64,000 bases of DNA from Mesorhizobium sp. M1D.F.Ca.ET.043.01.1.1. GTDB taxonomy: Bacteria; Pseudomonadota; Alphaproteobacteria; Rhizobiales; Rhizobiaceae. The stretch spans positions 6,833,001 to 6,897,000 of the forward strand of contig NZ_CP034444.1 in assembly GCF_003952385.1 (NCBI RefSeq), written 5' to 3'. Under the pieces are notes generated by a model. The model worked only from the letters and a program-made list of their open reading frames with translations. It did not search any database and was not told where the DNA came from. Below are positions 52,599 through 63,763 of the stretch, piece after piece. Within the stretch, counting starts at the first letter, position 1. The number at the start of each line of letters is the position of its first letter. A program made the position numbers and the translations under genes.

Positions 52599-53987
52599 CT
52601 ATTCGCCGTTCCTGCGCTGCAGCCGGTTCTCGATCTCCTGGCGGGCGCTGTGCGTCGCTGTCAGCGAGAGGGTGACGCTGCCGTCTTCATTGTCGGTTCG
52701 CGAAACGACATCACCGTTGCGGTATAGCCAGTCCACCTGGCCGAGCTCCGCGGGCCTCAGCGTCACCGTCATAGTTTCCAGTTCGCCCGACACCCTGGTC
52801 TCGATAAGCGCCTTCAGCGCGTCGATCCCCTCGCCGGTCGCCGCCGATATCGCGATCGGCGCCGCCTTGCCGCCGGCGCTGCCGGCAAGCAGGCGCTCGC
52901 GATTGCCTTCGTCGAGCAGGTCGATCTTGTTCCACACCTCGATGACGCGGCTGGTGTCCGCGGCATCGACGCCGAGATCGCCGAGGATGCGCTCGACATC
53001 TTCCGCCTGCGCTGCCGTGTCGGGATCGGAAATGTCGCGCAGATGCAGCACGAGATCGGCCTCGACGACCTCTTCCAGCGTCGCCCGGAAGGCCGCGACC
53101 AGATGCGTCGGCAGGTCGGAGATGAAGCCGACAGTGTCCGACAGGATGATCGGCGTGCCGTGCGGCAGCCGCACGCGGCGCAATGTCGGGTCGAGCGTGG
53201 CGAACAGCATGTCCTCGGCCAGCACCCCTGCCCCGGTCATCCGGTTGAACAGCGTCGACTTTCCGGCATTGGTGTAGCCAACGATCGCCGCAACCGGGAA
53301 TGGCACCTTCTTGCGCTTGGCACGATGCAGGTCGCGGGTGCGGCGAACCGTTTCCAGCTCATGCTTCAGCTTGGTGATCTTGTCCTGCAGGATGCGCCGG
53401 TCCGACTCGATCTGCGTTTCGCCGGGGCCGCCGAGGAAACCGGCGCCGCCGCGCTGGCGTTCGAGGTGGGTCCAGCTCCGCACCAAGCGGCCCTTCTGGT
53501 AGTTGAGATGCGCCAGCTCGACCTGGAGCGTGCCTTCCTTGGTCCTAGCGCGCTCGCCGAAGATCTCGAGGATCAGCCCGGTGCGATCGAGCACCTTGGC
53601 GTTCAGTTCCTTTTCCAGGTTGCGCTGCTGCACGGGCGTCAGCGGATGGTCGACGATGACCAGTTCCGCCTTGCGCTCCCTCACGATGTCGGCGAACTCC
53701 GCCACCTTGCCGCTGCCGAGCAGCGTTGCCGGGCGCGGATCGGCGACCGTCACCACCGCCGTGTGGACCGGGTTGAGATCGATGGCGCTGGCAAGCCCCA
53801 CCGCCTCGTCGTGGCGGGCATCCGCCGAGCGGTTCAGGCGTGGGCGGCTCGAATCATCGTCGCCGCGCGGCTGGCGCGCAAGCACCGGCACAATGACGAC
53901 AGCCCGGGTCGGATCCTTGGATTCCGGCCCGAGTTGGTGTCCTTGCTTCCCGCGAACGCCGCGATCCGCGTCTTTCTCACGTGCCAA
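52599..53987 (-). CDS. hflX: GTPase HflX
   Basis: The 462-residue GTPase binds ribosomes and acts in ribosome rescue and recycling. The N-terminal HflX domain includes FADIVRERKAELVIVDHPL. The G domain has VGYTNAGKSTLFNRM, a DTVGF switch II and NKID. A coiled helix RQRGGAGFLGGPGETQIE precedes it. No ATG lies at the N-terminus. The TTG at 53987 directly follows the hfq stop codon, with GAAGG inside the end of hfq as a possible ribosome-binding site. Translation of the two genes is thus coupled. Confidence 0.9.
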   Translation of the reverse strand: MAREKDADRGVRGKQGHQLGPESKDPTRAVVIVPVLARQPRGDDDSSRPRLNRSADARHDEAVGLASAIDLNPVHTAVVTVADPRPATLLGSGKVAEFADIVRERKAELVIVDHPLTPVQQRNLEKELNAKVLDRTGLILEIFGERARTKEGTLQVELAHLNYQKGRLVRSWTHLERQRGGAGFLGGPGETQIESDRRILQDKITKLKHELETVRRTRDLHRAKRKKVPFPVAAIVGYTNAGKSTLFNRMTGAGVLAEDMLFATLDPTLRRVRLPHGTPIILSDTVGFISDLPTHLVAAFRATLEEVVEADLVLHLRDISDPDTAAQAEDVERILGDLGVDAADTSRVIEVWNKIDLLDEGNRERLLAGSAGGKAAPIAISAATGEGIDALKALIETRVSGELETMTVTLRPAELGQVDWLYRNGDVVSRTDNEDGSVTLSLTATHSARQEIENRLQRRNGE

Positions 53988-54233
53988 TCAGGCGCCCTGG
54001 CCTTCTTCACCATCGAACATCTGAACCGGCTGGCTCGGCATGATCGTGGAAATGGCGTGCTTATAGACGAGCTGGGAATGCCCGTCGCGCCGCAACAACA
54101 CACAAAAATTGTCGAACGAAGTGACGACGCCGGTTAGCTTCACGCCGTTGATGAGGAAGATGGTAAGTGGATTTTTGCTCTTGCGAACTGAATTCAGGAA
54201 CAGGTCCTGAAGGTTTTGCGATCGTTCCGCCAT
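53988..54233 (-). CDS. hfq: RNA chaperone Hfq
   Basis: The 81-residue protein has the Sm1 motif in [19 protein letters not shown] and the Sm2 motif [11 protein letters not shown], with the N-terminal [15 protein letters not shown] that binds RNA on the proximal face. Hfq is a hexamer that pairs small RNAs with mRNAs. The start ATG 54233 gives the usual N-terminus MAERSQNLQ. hflX follows without a gap. Confidence 0.95.
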   Translation of the reverse strand: MAERSQNLQDLFLNSVRKSKNPLTIFLINGVKLTGVVTSFDNFCVLLRRDGHSQLVYKHAISTIMPSQPVQMFDGEEGQGA

Positions 54234-54316
54234 TGTTTTTGTCTTTCGCCGATCCCCTTCGGTCTGCAGGCCAATGCGCCAAATTACGTGGCACCTGTCA
54301 AGCGCGCAAACCCCCT

Positions 54317-54336
54317 CTTGCCGTCTAAACGGCAAG
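54317..54336. other. Hairpin in the dat-hfq gap
   Basis: Perfect 8-bp stem CTTGCCGT / ACGGCAAG with a CTAA loop lies between dat and hfq (both minus strand). It lacks a T tract, so it may be a weak terminator of dat, or part of the hfq leader. Confidence 0.45.
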
Positions 54337-54376
54337 CAGAACGAGATAGTTGAGGTTCATTCCACCTTTGCGGTTA

Positions 54377-55240
54377 TCAGGCTGGACTTTTTTCCGCAAT
54401 GTCAAAAAATGCCTGTCGCAACGAAAGTGTCATGGAGCCAGGGTGGCCATTTGCGATCGGCGCGCCGTCGATTTCGACCACAGGCATGGCGATCGTGGTT
54501 GCGGAGCTGATGAAAGCCTCGCGCGCCGCCTTGGCCTCGGCAACCGAAAATCCACGCTCCTCGATCTTCAAGCCGAGCTTGGCGGCGACATCGAACAAGG
54601 TCGTGCGCGTGATGCCGCGCAGGATGCCGTGCTCGGCCGGCCGCGTCACCAGCACGCCGTCCTTGGTGATGATCCAGGCGTTGGACGAACCGCCTTCCTT
54701 GACTGTGCCGTCGGCGTCGACGAACCAGGCCTCCTGGGCGCCGGACTCCTTGGCCTTCTGCTTGGCGAGCACATTGGGCAAGAGGCCGGTGCTCTTGATG
54801 TCGACGCGGTCCCAGCGATTCTCCGGGACGGTGATGACCTTGATGCCGGTCTCGACCCGCTTGGCGGCCGCAGCGGGGTCGGCCTTTCTGGCTGTTATCA
54901 CCAGCGACGACTTGGTGTCGGCCGATGGGAAAGAGAATTCACGGCTGGCGACGCCGCGCGTCACCTGGACATAGACCAGGCCGTTGACGACATGGTTGCG
55001 GCGCACGACCTCGCGCAGAAGCATCGGCAGCACGCCTTCGGAGACGGGCCCGGCGATCGACAATTCCTTCAGCGAGCGCTTGAGCCGAGCCAGATGGCGC
55101 GGCATGTCGACGATAAAGCCGCGCGCCACTTCGCAGACCTCATAGACACCGTCGGCGAACTGGTAGCCGCGATCCTCGATATGGACGCGGGCTTCAGCAT
55201 GGGCGACGTAGCGCCCGTTGACATAGGCAATGCGCGGCAT
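54377..55240 (-). CDS. dat: D-amino-acid aminotransferase
   Basis: The 287-residue fold-type IV PLP enzyme begins RIAYVNGRYVAHAEARVHIEDRGYQFADG. It has the PLP-linked KSTGLLPNVLAKQKAKE lysine and the glycine-rich EGGSSNAWIITKDG, plus AEHGILRGITR. Dat interconverts D-alanine and D-glutamate for the cell wall. The branch could also be a branched-chain transaminase, but the early D-Ala motifs favour Dat. GAGGTG precedes the ATG. It sits between ntrX and hfq. Confidence 0.88.
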   Translation of the reverse strand: MPRIAYVNGRYVAHAEARVHIEDRGYQFADGVYEVCEVARGFIVDMPRHLARLKRSLKELSIAGPVSEGVLPMLLREVVRRNHVVNGLVYVQVTRGVASREFSFPSADTKSSLVITARKADPAAAAKRVETGIKVITVPENRWDRVDIKSTGLLPNVLAKQKAKESGAQEAWFVDADGTVKEGGSSNAWIITKDGVLVTRPAEHGILRGITRTTLFDVAAKLGLKIEERGFSVAEAKAAREAFISSATTIAMPVVEIDGAPIANGHPGSMTLSLRQAFFDIAEKSPA

Positions 55241-55320
55241 GGAGCACCTCAGGGAAATGTCCGGCTTTCTTAGGCGATTCCACCGTTGCCGTAATGGACA
55301 ATCGCGTGGGCCAACAGTCG

Positions 55321-56682
55321 CTACACGCCAAGCGACTTCAGCTTGCGGTGCAAGGCCGAGCGCTCCATGCCGATGAACTCGGCCGTCTTCGAGATGTTGC
55401 CGCCGAAGCGGTTGATCTGGGCGATCAGATAGTCCTTCTCGAACTGCTCGCGCGCCTCGCGCAGCGGCAGCGCCATGATGTGCTGGTCCGACTGGTTCGG
55501 CGTGCGCGGCATGACGTCGCCGATCTCGGAGGGCAGAAGGTCGGCAGTGATCGGCGCTTCGACGTCGCCGCCGCGCGCCAGGATCATCAGCCGCTCGACA
55601 TTGTTGCGCAGCTGGCGGACGTTCCCCGGCCAGTTGTGCGCCTGCAGCACGGCCAAAGCGTCGTCGCCGATGCGGCGCGGCTTGATTCCGACCTGGCGCG
55701 CGATCTGCTTCATGAAATTGTCGACGAGATAGGGGATATCCTCGCGCCGCTCGGCGAGACCCGGCACCATGACGGGAACCACCGCCAGGCGATGATAGAG
55801 ATCCTCGCGGAAGCGGCCGTCGGCAATCATCGCCTCCAGGTTTTGCGCCGTCGAGGAGATGATGCGGACGTCGACCTTGACGCGCTTGGTGCCCCCTACC
55901 CGCTCGAACTGCTGCTCGACCAGCACGCGCAGGATCTTGTTTTGCGTCTCGCGCGGCATGTCGGCCACCTCATCGATGTAGAGGATGCCGCGATGGGCCT
56001 CCTCCAGCGCGCCGACCTTGCGCTCGGTACCGTTCGATTCGGTGCCGAACAGCTCGATCTCCATGCGTTCCGGCGTGATGGTGGCGGCGCTCAGCGTCAC
56101 GAACGGTCCCGTCTTGCGCGCCGACAGGGCGTGGATGGCGCGCGCCGTCAGTTCCTTGCCGGAGCCGGACGGGCCGATGATCATGATGCGGCTGTTGGTC
56201 GGCGCGACGCGCTCGATGGTCTGCCGCAGCTGGCTCATGGCCGACGACATGCCGATCAGGTCGAAGGTCTCGCCGCTGCGCAGCTTGAGGTCGGAGACCT
56301 CGCGCCGCAATTTGGACGTTTCCAAAGCGCGTTCGGCGACCAGGATGAGCCGGTCGGCCTTGAACGGCTTTTCGATGAAATCATAGGCGCCGCGACGAAT
56401 GGCCGAGACCGCCGTTTCGATGTTGCCGTGGCCGGAGATCATCACCACCGGCATGTTCGGATGCATCGTCTTGATCTCGTCGAGCAGCGCCAGGCCGTCG
56501 AGGCGCGAGCCCTGCAGCCAGATATCGAGGAAAATCAGCCGCGGCGCGCGATCGGCGATCGCCGCCAGCGCGCTGTCGGCGTCGTGCGCCGTGCGGGTTT
56601 CGTGACCTTCGTCGCTCAGGATACCGGCGACGAGTTCGCGGATGTCTTCCTCGTCATCGACGATGAGAATGTCAGACGCCAT
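55321..56682 (-). CDS. ntrX: Nitrogen-regulation response regulator NtrX
   Basis: The 453-residue NtrC-family regulator has a receiver domain with phosphoacceptor D53 (LIFLDIWLQGS), an AAA+ domain with Walker A IGPSGSGKELTARAI and Walker B GILYIDEVADMP, and a C-terminal Fis-type helix-turn-helix (EFIGMERSALHRKLKSL). The GAFTGA loop that contacts sigma-54 is replaced by VGALEEA, as in other alphaproteobacterial NtrX proteins. ATG 56682 overlaps the end of ntrY by 11 bases and has AAAGG upstream. It controls nitrogen and redox genes together with NtrY. Confidence 0.93.
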   Translation of the reverse strand: MASDILIVDDEEDIRELVAGILSDEGHETRTAHDADSALAAIADRAPRLIFLDIWLQGSRLDGLALLDEIKTMHPNMPVVMISGHGNIETAVSAIRRGAYDFIEKPFKADRLILVAERALETSKLRREVSDLKLRSGETFDLIGMSSAMSQLRQTIERVAPTNSRIMIIGPSGSGKELTARAIHALSARKTGPFVTLSAATITPERMEIELFGTESNGTERKVGALEEAHRGILYIDEVADMPRETQNKILRVLVEQQFERVGGTKRVKVDVRIISSTAQNLEAMIADGRFREDLYHRLAVVPVMVPGLAERREDIPYLVDNFMKQIARQVGIKPRRIGDDALAVLQAHNWPGNVRQLRNNVERLMILARGGDVEAPITADLLPSEIGDVMPRTPNQSDQHIMALPLREAREQFEKDYLIAQINRFGGNISKTAEFIGMERSALHRKLKSLGV

Positions 56683-58963
56683 TACCGACCTTTTCAGTTT
56701 CTCGTTCGTGTTCATTGCGGCCTTCGCCGCGTGGCGGCGCGGCGACGACCGCCGCCGGCGGCAGGATGATCGAGATCATCGCGCCCCGGCCGTCGTGGAA
56801 ATCCGGCGGCGCGTCGTGCAATTCGAGCCGGCCGCCATGGTCCTCCACGATCTTCTTGACGATAGCGAGGCCAAGGCCGGTGCCTTTTTCCCGCGTCGTC
56901 ATGTAGGGCTCGAGCAGCCTCTGCCGATTCTCGCGCGGCAACCCTTTGCCGTTGTCGATAACGTCGATTCTTATGGCGCCATCTTGGCGCCCGGCTTGAA
57001 TCCGGATTGTGCCGTCGGAACGGTCTTGCGCATCAAGTCCGTCGATGGCCTCGGCGGCGTTCTTGATGACGTTGCCGAAGGCCTGCGCCATCAGGCGGCT
57101 GTCGAACGTGCCCTTGAGCGGCTCGTTGCCGAAATCGCGCTGGAAAGCAATGTCGGAACGGCTGACCTCCACAAGGAAAGAGGCTTCGCGAAGCGATTCG
57201 CGCAGGTCTATGACCTTCATCTCCGGCTTCGGCATGCGGGCGAAGGCCGAGAATTCGTCGACCATGCGGCCGATGTCCTCGACCTGGCGGATGATGGTGT
57301 CGGTGCACTGGTCGAAGACCTCGCGATCCTCGGTGATGACCTTGCCGTAACGACGCCTGATGCGCTCGGCCGAGAGCTGGATCGGCGTCAGCGGATTCTT
57401 GATCTCGTGGGCGATGCGCCGCGCCACGTCCGCCCAGGCCGAAGAGCGCTGCGCCTGCACCAGATCGGTGATGTCGTCGATGGTGACGACATAGGATTTT
57501 TCTTCCGAGCCGTCGTCGCCGGCCTCGACGGTGATCTGGACATTGAAAGTCCGTTCCATGCCGGTGCGGAAGAAAGTCACCTGCTCGCGATAGACCGGTC
57601 TGCCGGATTGGCGGCCGATCTCGAAGACGCGGCCGACATGCGGCAGGATGGCCGACAGGTTCTGTCCGAGCGCAGCGCTTGCCGAGATCGCCAGCATCGT
57701 TTCGGCCGAGCGATTGGCGATGGTGATGACGCCGAAGGGATCGACACCGATGACGCCCGCGGTCACGCCGGCCAGCACCGCCTCCGAAAAGCGCCGCCGC
57801 TCGTCGATCAGGTCCTTGGCCGACAACAGCTCGTTGCGCTGCGATTTGAGCTCGAGGATCATGTTGTTGAAGGTGTCGCCGAGCGACGCGACATCGCCGT
57901 CGGAGTGGCGCACGGGGACGGCGACGTCGAGATTGCCCGTCGCCACCTCGTCGGCCGCGCCGATCAGCTGGCGGATCGGCCGGACCAGCCGGTCGGCGAC
58001 CGCAATGCCGGTCCAGATCGCGGAAAGGATGACAATAAGGGTCAGTGACAGATAGGGCAGAGCGAAAGCGACCTGCGAGGTGCGACGGTTCTCTTCCAGT
58101 CCGCGATATTCGTCGGTGTTCGACCGAACGATCTGCCGCGCCTTGATGACGTCGGGGTCCACGAGCCGGATCGTGTAAAGATAAAGCCCTTCGATCTCGC
58201 GCAGCTTGACGATGGCGCCCATGATGTTGCGGGTGCGCGGTTCGATCAGCACCGGCTTGCCGTCCGCTGCCGAGTTGACCGCTCCGGGAGGCGGCTCCGG
58301 CATAGCGAAGTCGGCGACGGTCTTGGCGCTCATGACAAAGGAGCCGTCAGGCTTGATCAGCGCCGCATGCGCCAGTCCGCGGCCAACGGCCTCCTTGTTC
58401 ATCAGATCGAGGAAGCCGGTCCGGTCGAGCCCATAGAGCGTGCGCGAGGCATCGAGGTCGTAGGCCATCGACAGGGTCGTGCCCTGCAGGTTGCGGGCAT
58501 TTTCCTGGACATAGGCATCGGCGATCGACAGCGACGAATTGACGATCGTTTTGGTGCGGATCTCGAACCAGCGGTCGAGGCCGATATCGAGCGTGATCGA
58601 GGCGATGATCGCGACCATGATGGCGGGAATTGCAGCGACCAGCGCGAACATGGCGACGATGCGCACATGCAGCCGCGAGGCCGCACGGCCATGCTTGCGC
58701 GCCATGACGATGCGGCGGATCTCGCGGCCGATCAGGGCAATCAGGAACAGGACGAAGACGGCATTGAGCGCAATCAGCGCCCAAGTGGCGTTGGCATTCG
58801 GTGCGATCGGGGTCGCGCCGACAAGGATTGCGAACGAGATCGCAGCCGTGATCATCGCGCCGACGATCGCGACCACGCCGGGCAGCGCCAGCAGCCGGCG
58901 ACCGTCGCGAGCGCCGGCCCGGCTGAAAAGCGGTTGGTTCAGTGTCGGAGCCTCAGCAGCCAT
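56672..58963 (-). CDS. ntrY: Nitrogen-regulation sensor kinase NtrY
   Basis: This 763-residue membrane histidine kinase has two or more spans in the first ~110 residues and a third before a HAMP domain (DRLVRPIRQLIGAADEVATG). A PAS domain (FGVITIANRSAETM) follows, then the dimerisation helix with phospho-His near residue 518 in [17 protein letters not shown], and a C-terminal ATPase with NGKGLP and TGLGLAI. It phosphorylates NtrX. An epimerase/AraC pair separates it from ntrBC. The 168-bp gap upstream (58964-59131) shows no gene. Confidence 0.93.
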   Translation of the reverse strand: MAAEAPTLNQPLFSRAGARDGRRLLALPGVVAIVGAMITAAISFAILVGATPIAPNANATWALIALNAVFVLFLIALIGREIRRIVMARKHGRAASRLHVRIVAMFALVAAIPAIMVAIIASITLDIGLDRWFEIRTKTIVNSSLSIADAYVQENARNLQGTTLSMAYDLDASRTLYGLDRTGFLDLMNKEAVGRGLAHAALIKPDGSFVMSAKTVADFAMPEPPPGAVNSAADGKPVLIEPRTRNIMGAIVKLREIEGLYLYTIRLVDPDVIKARQIVRSNTDEYRGLEENRRTSQVAFALPYLSLTLIVILSAIWTGIAVADRLVRPIRQLIGAADEVATGNLDVAVPVRHSDGDVASLGDTFNNMILELKSQRNELLSAKDLIDERRRFSEAVLAGVTAGVIGVDPFGVITIANRSAETMLAISASAALGQNLSAILPHVGRVFEIGRQSGRPVYREQVTFFRTGMERTFNVQITVEAGDDGSEEKSYVVTIDDITDLVQAQRSSAWADVARRIAHEIKNPLTPIQLSAERIRRRYGKVITEDREVFDQCTDTIIRQVEDIGRMVDEFSAFARMPKPEMKVIDLRESLREASFLVEVSRSDIAFQRDFGNEPLKGTFDSRLMAQAFGNVIKNAAEAIDGLDAQDRSDGTIRIQAGRQDGAIRIDVIDNGKGLPRENRQRLLEPYMTTREKGTGLGLAIVKKIVEDHGGRLELHDAPPDFHDGRGAMISIILPPAAVVAAPPRGEGRNEHERETEKVGNGV

Positions 58964-59131
58964 GTCGCCGTCTAGAGTCGGTCATTGCGTCGGATGTATG
59001 CAACGCATTGTGGCGATTATGCAACAAGTGTGGCCAGGACGGAAATCTTTCCCCGGCTCATTCACGCAAAAGGACCATGCCGGCGATCCAATGTCGCCGG
59101 ACGAGACGGCTCGGCGATGCGTTGACCTGCG

Positions 59132-59953
59132 TCACTTCCCCGGTCGCGACCGTCGCAAGCTGCGCGGCGTCTGCCCGATCTCGCGGCGCATCCAATGCGC
59201 CAGATGCGACTGATGCGCGAAGCCTGTCAGATGGGCCACCTCGCTGGTGCCGAGATCGCTTCCCAGAATCAGGGAGCGGGCACGCTCAACCCGGCGTCGC
59301 AGCACATAGCGGTGAAGCGTCATGCCGGTCGCCGCCTTGAACCATGTCCTAAGATGCGAGCTGCTGGCATTGGCGATGCGCCGCAGCGTGTCGATCGTGA
59401 GCGGTTCGGAAAGATGGGTGTCGACATAGTCCAGGACACGCTTGAGCTGCGCATCCGACAGCCGAACCGTTCGATCTGTCTCCAGATCGTCAAGACCAAC
59501 CAGCCGTACCGCAAGCGCGATACCGACACTTTCGGCAAACAGGGCCCCACCCGGCGAGCCTGCGTTCTGGTCGGTCTCAAGCGCTCGGACGAGGTATTCG
59601 ATGCGTTCGTCCCGAAGCAAATGCCGCATGTCGAAATGGCGCGCCCTTGCGCTGCCCCCAATCTCCGATGCCACACCGTCGAGCATGGCAGGCGACAGGC
59701 GAACCTCCCTCGTCTCGAATGAGGTTTCGGCCTCGAACCCGCCCTCCTGTCCCGCGGGTACGAAATCGATGTCGCCGGCGCGCCGCAAGAAATATCGCCC
59801 GGAATCATTGCAGTATGAGCGCGTCGCCGCGCTGGCATGAACCATGATGCGGTGATGATCCGTGCGCGCCAGCCGGTGGGTGCCTGCTTCGATATGCCGA
59901 GAAGCGATCGATATGCCAGCCGAGGCGGGCGCCGGGGCGAACTGCGGATGCAT
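59132..59953 (-). CDS. AraC-family transcriptional regulator
   Basis: The 273-residue protein has a variable N-terminal ligand domain and a C-terminal double helix-turn-helix: LKRVLDYVDTHLSEPLTID, SSHLRTWFKAATGMTLHRYV, VERARSLILGSDLGTSEVAH and GFAHQSHLAHWMRREIGQTP. Such regulators respond to a small effector. It is divergent from the epimerase gene 118 bp away, so it probably controls it. ATG 59953 is chosen over TTG 59962. Confidence 0.9.
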   Translation of the reverse strand: MHPQFAPAPASAGISIASRHIEAGTHRLARTDHHRIMVHASAATRSYCNDSGRYFLRRAGDIDFVPAGQEGGFEAETSFETREVRLSPAMLDGVASEIGGSARARHFDMRHLLRDERIEYLVRALETDQNAGSPGGALFAESVGIALAVRLVGLDDLETDRTVRLSDAQLKRVLDYVDTHLSEPLTIDTLRRIANASSSHLRTWFKAATGMTLHRYVLRRRVERARSLILGSDLGTSEVAHLTGFAHQSHLAHWMRREIGQTPRSLRRSRPGK

Positions 59954-60071
59954 GCGGAACAAGCCTCAAAAATCGTGGCAGAACCTGCCCAACATTTGGC
60001 GGTTCCTGCGCGATTTTCAATGCCGAAGCCCTTTAGACCTGCGCCTCGTTTGCCAACGCAAAGAGGTTCCT

Positions 60072-60962
60072 ATGGGTTACTATGTTGTTGTCGGAGCAGG
60101 CCCGGTCGGGCGCGAGACGGCTCGCCTGCTTGGGGAGCAAGGACATGACGTCGTCCTCACTAGCCGGAGCGTCGGCGACATCGATCTGCCCGGCGTGCGC
60201 GCGATGCAGGCGGACGCCACCGATGCCGCCGGACTTTCACGCATCAGCCGGGGCGCCGATGCCATCTTCATGTGTGCCATGGCGCCTTACGACCGGTGGC
60301 CGATCGACTTCTTCCCGATCGTCGACGGCACAGTGCGCGCGGCGGAAACCGTTGATGCGAAGATCATCCTGCTCGGAAACCTCTATGGCTATGGCGGAAA
60401 CGCCGACGGCCCCCTCCGTCCAGACACGCCTCTCGACCCGACATCGAGGAAGGGCACTGTCCGGGCGACCATGTGGCAACGTGCGTTTCGCGCCAACGTG
60501 CCGGCCATCGAGGTGCGTTCCAGCGATTATCTGGGATATGGCGCGGTCACCTACTTCTCGCTTCTGGCGCTGCCGTCCATCGTCGAAGAAGTGCCTGTCG
60601 CTTTCCTGGGAGACCTCGACGCCGATCATGCTTGGGCTTTCATCAAGGACGTCGCCCGGACGCTCGTCGCGTCGGCTTCCTACACGGGCAAATGGGGGCG
60701 AGCCTTCCATGTCCCGTCGCAATACGCCTCGCCCCGCGACCTTGTCCGCAGGACCGCGGCGATGCTCGGAAGGGAGGTTGCGCCAATGCGCTGCTATTCC
60801 GTCGCCGAGATGGAAGCCCTGGGCCTGCATGAACTCGTGGAAATGCAATATCTGTTCGATCGCCGGCTGCTGGTCGATTCTTCCGACACCGAGCATCTCC
60901 TCGGCGTGAAGGCCACGAGCCTTGACGTCATGATCGCGGACACCGTCAGAGACTATCTCTGA
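60072..60962 (+). CDS. NAD(P)-dependent epimerase/dehydratase-like protein
   Basis: The 296-residue Rossmann protein begins GYYVVVGAGPVGRETARLLG, with a glycine-rich GxGxxG motif. It lacks the YxxxK catalytic pair of classical short-chain dehydrogenases, having instead LLGNLYGYGGNADGPL. The family includes NmrA-like regulators and reductases; substrate unknown. ATG 60072 has AAGAGG five bases upstream. It is divergent from the AraC regulator and ends just before a palindromic repeat. Confidence 0.82.
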   Translation: MGYYVVVGAGPVGRETARLLGEQGHDVVLTSRSVGDIDLPGVRAMQADATDAAGLSRISRGADAIFMCAMAPYDRWPIDFFPIVDGTVRAAETVDAKIILLGNLYGYGGNADGPLRPDTPLDPTSRKGTVRATMWQRAFRANVPAIEVRSSDYLGYGAVTYFSLLALPSIVEEVPVAFLGDLDADHAWAFIKDVARTLVASASYTGKWGRAFHVPSQYASPRDLVRRTAAMLGREVAPMRCYSVAEMEALGLHELVEMQYLFDRRLLVDSSDTEHLLGVKATSLDVMIADTVRDYL

Positions 60963-61064
60963 GCCAGCTGGATGGAGCGGCAATGAAGCGTTCCGCCCGT
61001 CGACCGTCGGGCGGAACGCAAGAGGCGGGCCGGCCAATCGCCCCGGCCGGCATCGAAGGCCGAA

Positions 61065-61163
61065 AGCGCATCGCGATCTTTCAGGCCCGCTCCATGCGCT
61101 TTAGGCCTTTGATTTTGCGCATGTCTTGTCGCCGAACCGGTTCCCACTTTCAGAAGACACGCT

Positions 61164-61166
<3 letters not shown>
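61065..61166. repeat. Rhizobial intergenic palindromic repeat, copy 4
   Basis: Starts GCGCATCGCGATCTTTCAGG, then CGCTCCATGCGCTTT and a palindrome GCGCATGTCTTG ... AGACACGC around GAACCGGTTCCCAC. It is close to the copy at 23764 and includes the ntrC stop codon (61166-61164). Confidence 0.75.
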
Positions 61167-62620
<1,454 letters not shown>

Positions 62621-62624
<4 letters not shown>

Positions 62625-63763
62625 TTGCGGTCTCCTTCAGCTTCTTCGCCGACGCCGGGCGAAGTCTCCTTCCATGCCGGCATCAGGACGCGGAACGTGG
62701 TTCCGCGCGGCGTCGAGTCGCATTCGATGATGCCGCCGTGCTCGCCGACGATCTTCGCGACCAGCGCCAGCCCAAGGCCCGAACCGTTCGGCTTGGTGGT
62801 GATGAATGGATCGAACAGGATCGGCAGGATGTCCTCGGAAACGCCGGGGCCGTTGTCATGCACGCAGAATTCGAGCGGCAGCGAGACGCGATCCTGCGTT
62901 CCCGGCACGGAAACGCGGATGCCCGGCCGGAACGCCGTCGACAGCACGACCTCGCCCTGCGGGTCGGCGCCGATCGCCTCGGCGGCGTTCTTGACCAGAT
63001 TGAGGAATACCTGGATTAGCTGGTCGCGGTTGGCAAAGACCGGAGGAAGCGATGGATCATACTCCTCCAAGATCTTGATTTTTTTCGCAAAGCCATTCTT
63101 CGCGATCGCCTTCACATGGTCGAGCACGACGTGGATGTTGACGGGAAAGCGCTCGATCGGCCGTTCGTCGGAAAACACTTCCATGCGGTCGACCAGCGAG
63201 ACGATGCGGTCGGTCTCGTCGGTGATCAGGCGGGTGAGCGCGCGGTCCTCGTCGGAGGCCGAAAGTTCGAGCAGTTGCGCGGCGCCGCGAATGCCGGAAA
63301 GCGGGTTCTTGATTTCGTGCGCCAGCATGGCGGCGAGGCCGGTGACCGAGCGAGCGGCGCCGCGATGCGTCATCTGGCGGTCGATCTTGTCGGCCATCGA
63401 CCGTTCCTGGAACATCACCACGACCGAGCCCGGAAACTCGGGCACTGGCGCGACATATAGGTCGACCATCTTCTCGATGCCGAGGCGCGGCGAGGAGATA
63501 TCGACGCGGTATTCGTTGACCGGCGCGCGGCGTTCGCGCACCTGATCGACCAGCGTCAGCAGCGGGCTGCCGAACGGCACCAGCTTGGAAAGCGTGTTGC
63601 GGGCCAGCATGGTCGCGCTGGAGCGGAAGAAATCCTCGGCGTCCGCATTGGCGAAGGTGATGAAGCCGTCAGGGTCGACCATGATCACCGGGCGGCGGAT
63701 GGTGTTCAGCACGATGTTGGCAGCATCCGCCATGTCGGCTGCCTGGGGGACGCTCGCCGTCAT
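62621..63763 (-). CDS. ntrB: Nitrogen-regulation sensor kinase NtrB
   Basis: The 380-residue soluble kinase has an N-terminal PAS domain ([19 protein letters not shown]), the phospho-His H149 in [17 protein letters not shown] and a C-terminal ATPase ([33 protein letters not shown]). The PII protein GlnB normally switches it between kinase and phosphatase of NtrC. ATG 63763 overlaps the dusB stop by four bases, so dusB-ntrB-ntrC are co-translated. Confidence 0.96.

Noticed and set aside
55294..56769. 491-residue frame opposite ntrX
   Set aside because: Antisense to ntrX.
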